DNA from: Climacium dendroides
Lineage: Eukaryota > Streptophyta > Bryopsida > Hypnales > Climaciaceae
Direction: 5' to 3'
Length of the DNA stretch: 64,000 bases
Assembly: GCA_950106755.1 (NCBI GenBank)
Contig: OX467088.1
Span: 30,032,401-30,096,400 of the forward strand
The position numbers and the translations under genes are program-made. Under the pieces are notes generated by a model. The model saw nothing but the letters and a program-made list of their open reading frames with translations. It searched no databases and was not told where the DNA came from. This document shows, one piece after another, positions 46,991-57,755 of this stretch (the stretch's first letter is position 1; every line of letters begins with the position of its first letter).

Positions 46991-48150
46991 GATAAATGGC
47001 TCTTCAAATTTGAAATTTAATAAATGGCTCTTGAATATGTAAATGTAGAAAGAAGTACAACTTGAAGATTACTAAGACCTAATGAAATAATGCATGCTTT
47101 TGGAACAAAATGGTTTAAGAGGTAAAACTCTACTTTTGATAAAAGGCTTGAAAAATGTTTATTTATGAAATTCATTAATTTAGATCTTGCAATATATGAT
47201 AAATTTTTATTCTTAAATTTTAGAAAGATATACTTGAATGAACAAATACCTAAAAATTCTATTATTAAATCTACTAGAATTTTTTTTTTAATAGAGAAAG
47301 ATTTTAAAGCAAACATTAGTAAAATAGTTAGGAAAATTTTTGATCCTATAACACCAAATGACTTTAGGAATTTAGGAATTAGAACTAGTTTTTTTTATAA
47401 TATCATAGTTCTAAATAAGATATCATAAATAAAATGAATGTATGAAGCTCCATTCTTAAATAAAAGTTTATATTTTTTGACTTTTTTTATCAAAAAGTAA
47501 AGTTTCATTGGATATTTTTTGTACCGAACTAAATTTATTCTCATCCACAACATTAAAAGAAAATTCTTCACCCCACAACAAAATTTTCATGACACACCAT
47601 TCAAAAATGAAATCTACACGGAGTCCCAGAAGCATTTGCTAAAACGCCTGCCTGCCCCTGCTCGTAGAAAACACTGAAATTTTTTTATTTTTTACGTAAA
47701 TTTTTTTTTTTAAATTCTGAACTCATATTTGCATTTAGAGGCCCCAAATTACTTCCGGAGAGTGCAGAAATTTTGAAAATCAGTTCAATACAAGGGGCTC
47801 TTTTAATTTTTTTGGGCGGGCAAGAGGCTGCCCGGGCTGGGGCGGAACCCCAGAACCCTGTGGCTGCCTTTTCATTTCGGAGGTTCGGTTCTGCTGTGGA
47901 GGGACATCGCTGTTGTTGAAGCTGCGATTGTGTTGCTGTTGATTTTGTAGGTTTTAGAATGTATTTGGTTCTGACAAGGAAGAGGTTATTGCGGTTTAAG
48001 TGAGTAGTTTCTTGGGAGCTTGTGGTTGCAGTAGCTAGGGTTTCTCTGAGTAGAATTTTGGCGGGTTGTGAGTCTTTTTTCCCTTGCGGCACTTCCCTTG
48101 CGGCGATCCTCCAGCATCGTCCTTGGTGCGTGTCAATTCTCTTGTGAATG
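46991..48150. other. AT-rich non-coding stretch
   Basis: Mostly T-rich and A-rich DNA with no gene. A GC-rich island with CTGGGGCGGAACCCCAG, a small hairpin, lies near 47.84 kb. The 47165-47428 open frame is AT-driven and not supported. Confidence 0.45.
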
Positions 48151-48153
48151 TTG

Positions 48154-48478
48154 TTGTTGGCGTGCGTTCTCTCTCCCGTGTGTGTTTTTGTTGTTGCTGT
48201 TGTGTGTATTTCTGCTGGTTTCTGCAGAAGGCGCACTTCACTTATTGTGGAAAATCAGTTGTTGTTGTGCAGAAACTAGTACTGTTTGTAGTTGTGGTGT
48301 GCGTTCTCTCTCCCGTGTTGTGTTCTCTCTCCCGTGTGTGTTTTTATTGTTGTTGTGTGTTCTTGTTGTTGTTGGCGTGTGTGTTTCTGCTGGGTTTCTA
48401 CAGAAGGCACACTTCACTTATTTTGGGAAATCAGTTGTTGTTGTGCAGAGACTAGTAGTGTTTTTAGTTGTGGTGGGG
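48154..48478. repeat. Imperfect tandem duplication of about 165 bp
   Basis: Two copies follow one another, each with GTGCGTTCTCTCTCCCGTGT, a GTTGTTG-rich part, TTTCTGCTGG, CAGAAGGC(A/G)CACTTCACTTA and TCAGTTGTTGTTGTGCAGA. The second has an extra partial CTCTCTCCCGTG unit. No gene is supported through it. Confidence 0.8.
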
Positions 48479-48830
48479 AGTACAAATTTCTGTTTTGGTG
48501 ATGTTGGGAGTGGCAACTATACGTGTCATTCCACAACACTGGTAGTGTTTATCTCCAACATCACAGGTGATTCAATTTTTTGAACTTCAATTGAAATTCT
48601 GTTTGTTACATCTCCTCCTTTGTTTACCTTGTTGGAATGGCCAAGGGCTTAGGGTTTAGGTTCACAATGCTTCTCGTTTCCAATCCTTCTTCTTCAGTTC
48701 TTGCATGTATGATTCTTAGAGTTCCTGTGAGGTTTCCCTTTGTAGTAGGTTTAAAACAATTTCTATGTAGTCTAGGGTTTAGGTTTAGAAAAACTGAATA
48801 CTGATTTGGCAGCAAACCCTAACCAAGGTT

Positions 48831-49569
48831 TATCCTCGACTCGAGGATAACCAACAAAAGTAACTGAATCCAATCTCTCCAAATCACTATTTCCATCCGT
48901 GATTCAACTTTGTCTCCAATTTTCATGAAGTAATCGTCGAATCGAAGATAACGCAAAATAAGACGACTAGATCAATTCCACTACCTAAACGAAACAAATT
49001 CAAAACCAATGACAGACCATAAACTATAATATCAAGAGCAGAAGCAAATAATTATCGTCGACCTGACGATACTTGAAAACCAAATATGATAATAAATAAA
49101 CGGATGACAGAAAATCGAATGCGGAAGACCAAAAAAATATAACCTAAGTAACAAACTACAGCACATAACTATAAATAATCCTTGAGTCGGAGATAAATAG
49201 GCCCACTAGGCCCACCAGGTATCCTCGAGTCGAAGATAAATAGTATTACATTGTAACCATGAACTTGAAGCTACAATCAATATAATTTTCCTAGTATAGT
49301 AAAGGAAAACAAAGTAAAGAAACAGAAAACCTGAGTCCACCACCAGTCAACAGCACAACCATTTCAAAAATCAAAATCTTCGAGTTGAGAATATGCAATT
49401 TAGAAAACAGTATCCTCGAGTCGAGGATATCCACAAATGAGACAAAAGCCAAAGCCAATAAACAAATACAAAGAACACTTCCAAATAATTACAATACAAG
49501 AGCACCTCATGAAATATCGATCACAATAATATAGAATCTTACTTTACCCATATCGTCAACTCGACGATA
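48831..49569. repeat. Cluster of eight P2 palindromes
   Basis: Odd palindromes fitting TATCnTCGANTCGAnGATA lie at 48831-48849 (perfect), 48932-48950, 49053-49071, 49177-49195, 49220-49238, 49375-49393, 49411-49429 (perfect) and 49551-49569. The sequence between them is not repeated, so they are dispersed motifs and not a tandem array. Mismatches are often matched by a change on the other arm or limited to the fifth and outer positions. The last one ends 53 bp before the first open frame of the ParB-like locus. Confidence 0.85.
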
Positions 49570-49621
49570 ACGGAATTGTGGCATAACTGTGAATACAAAA
49601 TGCATGTGCAAGAGAAAAGAA

Positions 49622-49981
49622 ATGGCTGCTGTAGATGACTACAACTACTCAGTGACCGAGAGCCACATTGAAGCCTTTGAACACCCTTCTCTAGGAGATC
49701 TGCTGTATGAAGACTTGGAGGCTACGTATGGAAAACTGTGGCGTTTTAAGGAGTACATAAGTACCTGGAGTTTTGGAGTCAGTCGATGGAAAAATTATGT
49801 GTACTTACGATACCGAGCCCAAGGAAACACGCAATATTTTCCATGGAATATGAAGGAGAAGGTGATCCTCATCGACGACTATCTGGAAAACTACGTCGTC
49901 ATAACCCTTCGTGATGTGTACGAGGCAGAGAAGCCAGGCAAACATACTCATTTACTAGTACTCAAAGTCGAACGCCAGTAG
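49622..49981 (+). CDS. Unknown small protein upstream of the ParB-like gene
   Basis: A frame of 119 codons begins MAAVDDYNYSVTESH (ATG 49622, chosen over a start at 49589 because it fits the protein-like composition better). It is rich in Trp and Tyr (GKLWRFKEYISTWSFG, RWKNYVYLRYR) and ends in VERQ. No family is recognised. It may be a first exon of the following gene or a separate gene; a TAG follows at 49979 and the next long frame starts only 38 bp later. Confidence 0.45.
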   Translation: MAAVDDYNYSVTESHIEAFEHPSLGDLLYEDLEATYGKLWRFKEYISTWSFGVSRWKNYVYLRYRAQGNTQYFPWNMKEKVILIDDYLENYVVITLRDVYEAEKPGKHTHLLVLKVERQ

Positions 49982-50918
49982 ACTTCGCCGGATATGGCAA
50001 ACGCTCGACCATTATACAATGGCTAATTGTGTGCCTGCACCGGCGGTGGGAGGGAGTCAATCTAAGGATACGAAGGCAGTATCAGATGTTGGATCCAATC
50101 CACCTCCTCCTCATTCTGGTGACGGCAATCGGGGAACACAACCCGGTCAAACAAGATCAGAGCCAAGGAAGCGAGATCCTCCTCCGACCGAGACGGGCGA
50201 GTCCAACAGGAAGAGGCGAAAATCAAATCTTGCTGGTGGCCAAGTGGGTGCAAGAAGCTCCGGATCAGCTCTAACTACAGTCGAGGCAACGCCAGCGACA
50301 TCAGACGTTCCAATAGAAGATTACGAGAAGTTCGCCATAATACAAAGAAACTTCTGGGCCGAACACAAGTCCTGCTTCATTTTGGGTGAAGAGACTGTGA
50401 AAGTGTATATTAAGTAGTGCATTCTTGCGCGGGACCAGTACATCATTCGAATACTGTAGAGGGATATTGTAGAGTTAGTGAAGAATGAACTTGTCCAACT
50501 TGGGGACATCAAACAACGGCAGAAAGTCTACCTCACCCCCATCGGCTTGGATAATCAACTCCTAAAGAAAAAGCCGACGAAGTGGGAGGAGATAGAGACT
50601 GGCCAATTTATGATAATAAACGGTCAGCATAACATTACGGCAGCCAAGGAGCTTCAAAAGGCAGGCTGTGGAAAAGCCAGGAGGGTAGAACTTCAGACGT
50701 GGGATGCATTGATTGTGTGGACTCTGGATCCCAACAAGTTAAGGAATATCTCTAGGTTCTACAACTGCACCAATCATCTTGATCACGCCCAACCCACATG
50801 GGGAAATCAGATTATCAGTTGTCGCAATATCTGGCTCTCCTGCAAGCGCGCTACCAATATCGCCAACGAGGATGCGGTCTGACATAACAAGGCCTTCTAC
50901 AATCTCATTAAGTACAAG

Positions 50919-51145
50919 GTGAGAAAATGTACCACTCGACTATCTTCAAGTCGATGATATTGTTTCGATTACCAATAGATAGAATTAGAATTAAACATTT
51001 GTTGAGTTGAAGTCCATAAACTACGTCCACAATCAAATTGCTACTCTATTGAATTTGCTTGAGTATCGTCGAGTCGAGGATTCGATCAATTTCATGTACT
51101 CCTGTTCTTTTCAATTGTATTAACAGATAATTTATTATCATGCAG
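50919..51145 (+). other. Predicted GT-AG intron of the ParB-like gene
   Basis: The exon ends ...AAGTACAAG and is followed by GTGAGAAAATG; the acceptor is TTATTATCATGCAG before AGTTTCACGG. It is AT-rich compared with the flanking exons and contains two P2 palindromes (50941-50959 and 51064-51082). Confidence 0.6.
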
Positions 51146-51574
51146 AGTTTCACGGACGCATTTGTAGATAGGTACCAGAGCATCAATCTTGAAAGGATGG
51201 TGCGTCTGTAAAGGGTCCATCGGACCTAAAAACTGAAATCCAAATAATCACCTTGCGAGACGATCTCTTCACGTTCTGGAAGACCTTCCTCACAAAGCAC
51301 AACGAAGGCGAGCTCATCGAGCCAATTTCAGGGAAATTTTACAAGGACCTGAAGGGCTTTAAAAGAAAGTCCATATCGCTAAAGCGAGAGTTCTTCAGAC
51401 ATTGTGGCCACTTCACGGACACAGACTTCGTGGTATTTGCGCAGCACCTCTTCAACAAAACACCAAATTGCAGAGCTGCATATCCCAAGTTGTTCGTGTC
51501 CAAAACTAGAATTCTCGTGGTGGACAATATGGCAGCGAGCGACTGGATTGAGCGTAGAAAGCGCAAAAAAGTCA

Positions 51575-53413
51575 CACTACAACAATGGCAGTGTTTTATG
51601 ACTGCAGAATTATGACTGAGGATGACTGGTGACTGCTTGCAGTCATATTCTTGAAGGCCAACACTTTGGGGAGAAATATGACTGCAAAATATGACTGTCA
51701 GTCATTTTTACGCCTTGTACGTCACAAGCGTATACTATACGGCCATTAGGAATACCAAAGTACTTCATAGGGAATGTAGGGAACATGTTTGGGAATGTTG
51801 GGAACATGTTTGGGAACGTTGGGAACATGTTTGGGAACATTGAGTCATATTATCACTAATATTTTCATATAATGGTGATTTTTTTTTGTTTTGGGCAATT
51901 CAAGAAAAATTTGGGCAATTCCAAAAAAATATAGAGAAGTCATTGTTTAAAATTTTGAAATCCTAGTCATCTACTTTTTGGGATTTTGAATCCTAGTCAC
52001 CACTTTTTTAGGGTTTTGAGACCCTAGCCGTCATTTTTTTAGGGTTTTGAAACCCTAACCGCCACTTTTTAGGGTTCTGGAACCTTAGTCGTCACTTCTT
52101 GTGGCTCTTCTTTCTTACTTTTTATTGTCTCTTAGCTCTCACTTGTTGTTGCTTTTTGTTGCATTTTAACTCTTGTTTCTTGTTGCTCTCTAGTTCATGC
52201 TTCTTGTTTCTTATTGTTGCATTTGAACTCTTTCTTTCTCTTGCATTTGAACTCTTTCTTCTTTCTAGTTCTCTTTTTTTTGTTTCCTCTTGTTTTATAG
52301 TTCTTGCTTCTTTTTTGTTCTTGTTGTATCTATACTCTCATTTCTTGTTGTTTCTTGTTATGTCTTAGTTGGTGCTTCTTGTTTTTTCTTGTGTCTTAGT
52401 TGTTGCTTTTTCTTTGTTCTTATGTCTTAATTGTTGCCTCATATTGTGTCTTAATTGTTGTTTCTTGTTTTATGTTGCTTCTTGTTTCTTGTTGTGTCTT
52501 AGTTGTTGCTTAGTTGTTGTTTTTTATTCCTTGTTGTATCTTAACTTTTGATTCTTGTTAACTCTTAATACTTATCTTCTTTTTCTTGATTCTTCCATCA
52601 TTAATCTTATTCTTTCTATCCTAAATTTGAGCTAAATACTTTGTGTTTTTGTAAGTCTTTGAAGGTTAGGCTTTGTTGTTCAATCACTAAAAACTAACCT
52701 CTCATTTCTTTAATTGTATATACAGGCATCAAAAGTTGAAACAAAGACATTAGAAGCTACTTGCAACTTCATGAAGCCAAAAATATGACTCACAGAAGTC
52801 ATATTCCATAAAATATGATTGACAAAAGTCATATTCTACATCACTCCAAAATATGACTCATCTCAGTCATATTTCATAAAATATGACTGCCAAGAGTCGT
52901 ATTCTACATCACTGCAAAATATGACTCACCTCAGTCATATTCCATAAAATATGACTGACGAGAGTCGTATTCTACATTACGGCAAAATATGACTCACTTT
53001 AGTCATATTCCATGTTATCCAAAAATATGACTGACCGCAGTCATATTCCACGTCATCCAAAAATATGACTGACCGCAGTCATATTCCACGTCATCCAAAA
53101 ATATGACTGACCATAGTCATATTCCACGTAGGATTTTTTTGTTTGCCCGGGCAACTCAAGAAAAAGTCAAGACTCCCCTAGGAAAGTCAAAGTATACGCC
53201 ATGTTAGCATACTATGGCTAAAAATGGGTATTTATACCCCTCGAAAAATATGACTACCAATATGACTGATGTCTGAAGCGACTGCTTCTAAACGACTGGA
53301 GTCAGTCATATTCCGAGTCATCTATAGTGATTTCTGCGTAAGTCGTATTTTTTGATTTTACGACTTACTGCAGTCATATTTTGCAGTCATAAAACACTGC
53401 TTTTGTTGTAGTG
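51575..53413. mobile_element. Non-autonomous CACTA (En/Spm) element, TSD TCA
   Basis: It starts CACTACAACAATGGCAGTG and ends in the complement CACTGCTTTTGTTGTAGTG, flanked by TCA at 51572-51574 and 53414-53416. Excision in silico rejoins the host coding frame (RKRKKV-MLQDLP), which proves the limits. Length 1839 bp with no transposase gene. Both ends carry repeated TATGACTG/CAGTCATA motifs, as CACTA elements do for transposase binding. The middle holds repeated AGGGTTTTGAAACCCTA units (about 51950-52100) and a T-rich TTCTTGTTG-type stretch (52.1-52.6 kb). Confidence 0.92.
52780..53128. repeat. Array of about ten inverted-repeat units inside the CACTA element
   Basis: Each unit has AATATGACT, a 4-8 base spacer and AGTCATATT, followed by a short linker. 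The first six alternate between two types (linker ending ATTCCAT and linker ending CTACATCACT-C), making three dimers of about 68 bp. The last four are monomers of 37-38 bp with linker CCACGTCATCC; two of these are identical. The motif equals the subterminal motif of the same element, so the array probably multiplies transposase-binding sites. Confidence 0.88.
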
Positions 53414-54342
53414 TCATGCTCCAAGACCTTCCTGCAATAAATCCCGCTCTGAAGTTTCTTGACAATGGGGGCGATGTGATTACCGCAACCTGGCGATCAT
53501 GGAAAGCAAGGCACAAGTTTATGTCCACGACTTGGGACTTTCTCCTTTCGCACCCCAAGAATGAGTACTTCAAGAGAAGGCTTCAAAACGAGGCGAAGGA
53601 TAAGCGAGCGAAGGATCTCGTGAAGAATTTTCCCGAGGTTCTTCACATGTTCAGCACCTTCATGAAGTTGAAGTACCGGCTGGCATGCCAGATCCAGCAT
53701 GGGGTGAGCAAGTAAGGGGGATTGATTTTCTGGCCAAGGCGTTGGTGACCAGCTCAAAGTACAAGTACCTACATTGAGAGATCAACCTCGCGCTTCTAGA
53801 TGTGAGGGAGGCTCCAAGGTGCAAGGCCACCGATAATTTGGCAGAAGTGGACCCTCTTCTTAAGTTTCTATTGGAGAAGCTTGAGCCAAAAATGAATGAG
53901 CCTCTCGTTTGGCTTGTCATTTTACGCAACAAGGCTGACGTGAAGGCTGCAATGAGATTTGCAGTGTAGAAGATGAAGGACTATGACTGCCAACAGTCGT
54001 ATTATGTCCCAGCCAAGGCAGAGATGCTAGATAACTGCACCAATCGGAACATGGCTGACGATGTGCCTCTACTCTTTCTCTTTAAGAAAGACAACGAGTT
54101 CGCGACTTCTGTTTGTGGATTGGTTAAGCGTGAGTATGTAATGCCTATCAATTGCCAATACTATAATGAAGTCGCCAAGAACACCGAGGCGAAGTGGAGG
54201 ATCCACGTGACGGAACTGAGGATGGAGTTCTACCTGCAGATCCTCCAAGATTTTGCGGTGCCGGACGACAACGTACTTGGCATATACTGTGGGCCTAAAT
54301 TCATGCTGGCGGCAAAGATTTGTCACTATCTCATTACAGTAG

Positions 54343-54457
54343 TTATCCTCGACACGAGGATAATCATAGCCTCCTAGACTATACATATAATTGAATTTCA
54401 TAGTATGTAGTTTCATGTATGTTGTGGGAGGGTGGCCTATCGTCAACTCGAGGACAA
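54343..54457. repeat. Two P2 palindromes in a predicted intron
   Basis: TATCCTCGA-C-ACGAGGATA at 54343-54361 and TATCGTCAA-C-TCGAGGACA at 54439-54457. The probable intron runs from a GTAGTT donor near 54340 to an acceptor TTTGTTTCAG at 54539. Confidence 0.65.
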
Positions 54458-55649
54458 CCACGTAGATATGATTCTGGCAGAGATACTTTCGTTTGTGTAA
54501 TTACTAACTCAATTTTCATGTATCTGGATTTTGTTTCAGATGTTTGGGGCGTATTTCTATGGGTTCTGCGACAGGGTTGAGAGAAAGGGTTACCATAGAA
54601 TTGCCTACCTAGCAGATAAAATGGACAAGAATGATTTCATGTTTTCGAATTCACCTTACTCCGTGGCATACGTCCGACCACTCAGTCGCGTGCCTGTGGT
54701 GGTGAATTCAAATTCGCCACCGTCGCCGCCACCTTCATTTGATTCACCGGCTGATGTCAACACAAACAGGCAGCGGAAAACGGAGTCTGTTGGTCCACAA
54801 TTGACTGGTGATCCTGGCGTGGAGGGCATCAACAAGTTCGGGACAAACACATTTCAGGTATATATGTGGATGTCCACCTCTGCCGTGTCGGCTCCAACGC
54901 AAGACGAAACAGCTGCAGTGCAAGATGAGCCTACTGCAATGGAAGAACAACTTCCCCGCTCAAATGAGGAGCCAGCTAGATCACAACCACCAGCGGTAGC
55001 GGATGAAGGTATGGAAACCAACACCGAGTTCGAAGAGCAGCGGCGTGCTCAATCGAAGAAGAAGGAAAAGGGATCCGTGAAGAAAGTGTCAAAGAGAAGG
55101 CGCGTCCCTGAATCGGAGAAGGAACAGAATATGGAGGTTTCTCAGGAGAAGTAGTCGTCGCTTGGAAAGATACCGTCCAAGTCGGAGAGCTCAAGCGGCA
55201 TAATCGTGATCAGTGACAATGAGGAAATTGACAAACCGCATTTTTCTGACGAAGACGACGCGGAGGGCATGCCCAACACGAAGCCTATACTCCGACTTGA
55301 CGACACGATCAAAGTCGAGGGTGACTGGTGGGCACACCAGGAGGAGGCCAGGCGGTGGAGGATCGCAAGGCAGTAGGCGAGGGAAGAAAAGGAGAGGGAA
55401 CTCAAGGAGGCTATCGCCAGCACGCAAGCTGCCATTGCCAAAATCCACAACGTGCAGGCGGAGTCCAACACCAAGATTTACAACCTGAAGAACCAGTTGA
55501 ACCAACTCCTTGCTGCGATTCAGTCCCAGTCTGGCGGATCGCTAGTACTCCCAGTGGCGCTTCGGAGTGCATCAGAGCCACAGCCTTCCAAATCCACATC
55601 CAACAATGCCGCGACAGCGGATATCCAGAAGTTGGTGTCTGGGTTGCCG

Positions 55650-55788
55650 GATCCTCGAATCGACGATAAGGGGAAGGGATCCCAACAGCAAAGAGTGTCC
55701 TCGCCCAATGAAGCGGGGTTTGAGGTTGTGGTCCCTGAGATGTAGAAGACCTCTGTGGTGGAGGAGAGTTATCGTTGACTCGATGATA
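55650..55788. repeat. Two P2 palindromes in coding sequence
   Basis: At 55650-55668 the motif is read as Pro-Arg-Ile-Asp-Asp in the open frame (GATCCTCGA-A-TCGACGATA), and at 55770-55788 it is TATCGTTGA-C-TCGATGATA, where it creates the in-frame TGA. So the motif is not restricted to introns. Confidence 0.7.
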
Positions 55789-56069
55789 ACACTGAAGAAG
55801 GAGAGCTGTCTGGTTCTGGTGCGAAGGCTGCCAACGAGCCCCAAGTTCTAGAGCAGCCGGATTGTCAGACGTCTGCGCAAGATCTTCATGCATTGCAGTC
55901 GCCTACTTCTTCAGAGGAAATGGTGGACTATGGAGAGAACGAGAAAGACGTTCTAGAGGACTTGGAGGGCAAGGGGCATGATGCATCCGTCCCGATAGAG
56001 GTGGGGGATGAATCGCATGGGGTTGAATCTTCGCAGGTACAACCCTCTGATCCCTACGATTTCGATTGA

Positions 56070-56576
56070 CTCATAAGTTTGTATGCGGAGTGGTAGATGG
56101 CTGTCTTGTTTAGCTGGCAGCGGCAAAGTCTTTGTGTAGGTTTGCAAATGCTCATTTGTATTCTTACTGCTTGACAGGATGGCGTGGCCACTCCTTGATT
56201 GCTTGGTGCGGACGGCGAACCCGTTTGTGGCTGTAGTGCGTCTAGACTACTGTAGCATAGACATGAGTGTACAGTTTACCCGACACTAGATAGATTCTAA
56301 GAAACATCTATGCAAAAAATTTCACTTGTAAATAAAATGTACAAGTTGCCGTATGAAAATGGACTGCAAGTCTAATTGTCTTTTGCTGTCCATGTTTTCT
56401 TGATCAGCTCAAAAAACATAAAAGCGTGCATCACCCGTTGCCAATGAAAGCATTTCCTAAGGGGAGCAAGCAACCAGTTAGTAGATTTGAGTGTTCCTTC
56501 CCGTTGTCTGGCTCACCTGAATCTACATTTAATCAGGTGACTCCATTTCTATGTTGTCTTGCATTGATCAGGTAGG
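56070..56576. other. Intergenic or intron sequence before HAD gene A
   Basis: No gene is seen. A CAG acceptor-like site (GCATTGATCAG, about 56571) precedes the readable HAD frame, so this may be an intron of one larger gene. Confidence 0.4.
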
Positions 56577-57354
56577 TTTGAAGGTCGCGAGAAAGGTCGT
56601 CCCGAGAAATGTAGCGCCGGTAGAGCCCCAACCGAGGAAGAACTAGTTGAACATTGTCTTCGACTTGAACGGTGTGCTCTGCCAAGTCGCCACGAAGGCG
56701 TATGGGCTCAATAATAGATTCCAGCCCTACAAAGTGGAAGACAATGTTCTATGCCACAAGAATCCCACGATCATTGGACCCAAAGCGGTTTTCGCTCGCC
56801 AAAATGTAGGGGAATTCCTCAAGGAGGTCTCGTACATTGCGAACAGGGTTCTCGTGTGGAGTTCCATGTTCAAGACGAACACGGAACCCATAGCTGCACA
56901 TTTATTCAGCGGATGCAGGCCCCCGTTTGATGTACTGAGTCAGGATCAATGCAAAAAAATAGAATGCTCTCCGGGATAGTATTTCCACCTAGGAATAAGA
57001 CAGGTGATGATGAAAGTCCTGGCCGAGACATTGTTCCTTAATCCTGGCGGGGACACGTCCTTCAATGCCGATAACACCTTCCTCATCGACGACTCCCTTT
57101 GGAAGGGGGTTTGCAATGAGAGAGGGAACAACGTGATTCTTGAAACCTGGGATCACGAGAAGCGGAGAGACAATGTCCTCATGAGGGACCTCTTGCCGTG
57201 GCTCCGCCGGCTCATCTCGGACTGCCAACCGGGAAGATTGAGAGAATACGTGGAGGCCAATCGCATTAGTCTCAAACCGCTTGTCGCTCGTGACTACGAT
57301 CACGACCGGATTGTGAAAGCCATGAGAGAATCCGCACAGAACATGGGGGTGTAA
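56577..57354 (+). pseudogene. FCP1/SCP-like HAD phosphatase-fold gene A
   Basis: One frame from about 56577 to TAA at 57354 carries the HAD signatures: IVFDLNGVLC (56656; second Asp of the DxD motif replaced by Asn), VWSSM (56857) and FLIDDS (57080). The FCP1/NLI-interacting factor subfamily of plants includes proteins with DLNG, so the substitution is likely old. TAG at 56644 falls where gene B has Trp (KNW-LNIV versus EKWLNVV), and TAG at 56977 breaks the middle. FCP1-like enzymes act on phosphoserine in protein tails; activity here is unlikely with stops present. It follows the ParB-like gene on the same strand. Confidence 0.65.
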
Positions 57355-57755
57355 TACGATTTGCCATTGGAGAATTTAGTCATAGGGAGAGGCTGCCATA
57401 GGATGTAGAGTAACACGTCCAAGCCGTTGGGACTCGATTGACAATTTGTATTTTATATAATCTTGTATGCTACATTAATGTGTAAATATATTTGCTGTAT
57501 TTTTACCACACAATTGTATTTGGGTACGCTTTCGTGGGACTCTCTTGTGTCTCTTGTTTTGAATATGGGGTTGTCATGGGTGGGGGACTTCCATGAACTT
57601 TGCTTCGGCAGATCGTAGGAGGAGCGAGTGCGAAACAACCCTCTCCTGAGCGCAAGTTGACAAGGAGTCTTCTATCCGGGTCGAAGAAAACGCTGTAAAA
57701 TGGATCGAATTCGGTTGGGGGGAGCTGCGGTCCTGCGCCTATTTCCAAACCGTAC

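Larger units (their letters stand above)
50019..56069 (+). pseudogene. ParB-like (NGQH) and methyltransferase-like multidomain gene, decayed and split by a CACTA element
   Basis: Reading along: a Pro/Ser-rich start (MANCVPAPAVGG); a ParB/Srx-like domain around 50.48-50.88 kb with QKVYLTPIG and IINGQHNITAAKEL; an intron; a 51.2-53.7 kb segment cut by CACTA; a region with VTELRMEFYLQILQDF and DDNVLGIYCGPKFMLAAK (54.26-54.32 kb), like motif I of DNA methyltransferases; a likely intron; then MFGAYFYGFCDRVERKG and a low-complexity tail with a SUMO-interaction-like GIIVISDNEEID (about 55.2 kb), a coiled coil, and a last stop at 56067. In-frame stops: TAG 50415, 50457, 53967, 55152, 55374, 55743; TGA 50880, 53778, 55782; frameshifts near 51.2 and 53.7 kb. 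No DPPY motif is seen, so methylation activity is doubtful. Confidence 0.45.

Noticed and set aside
47165..47428. Plus-strand 87-codon frame rich in Ile, Lys and Asn
   Set aside because: Composition follows the AT-rich DNA and no domain or homologue within the window supports it.
52780..53128. CRISPR-like array
   Set aside because: The palindromic units lie inside a CACTA element with confirmed termini, spacers are related to each other, and no cas genes exist.
50019..56069. Bacterial contamination, because of ParB-like and methyltransferase-like motifs
   Set aside because: GT-AG introns, a CACTA insertion and flanking plant retroelements place it in a eukaryotic nuclear genome.
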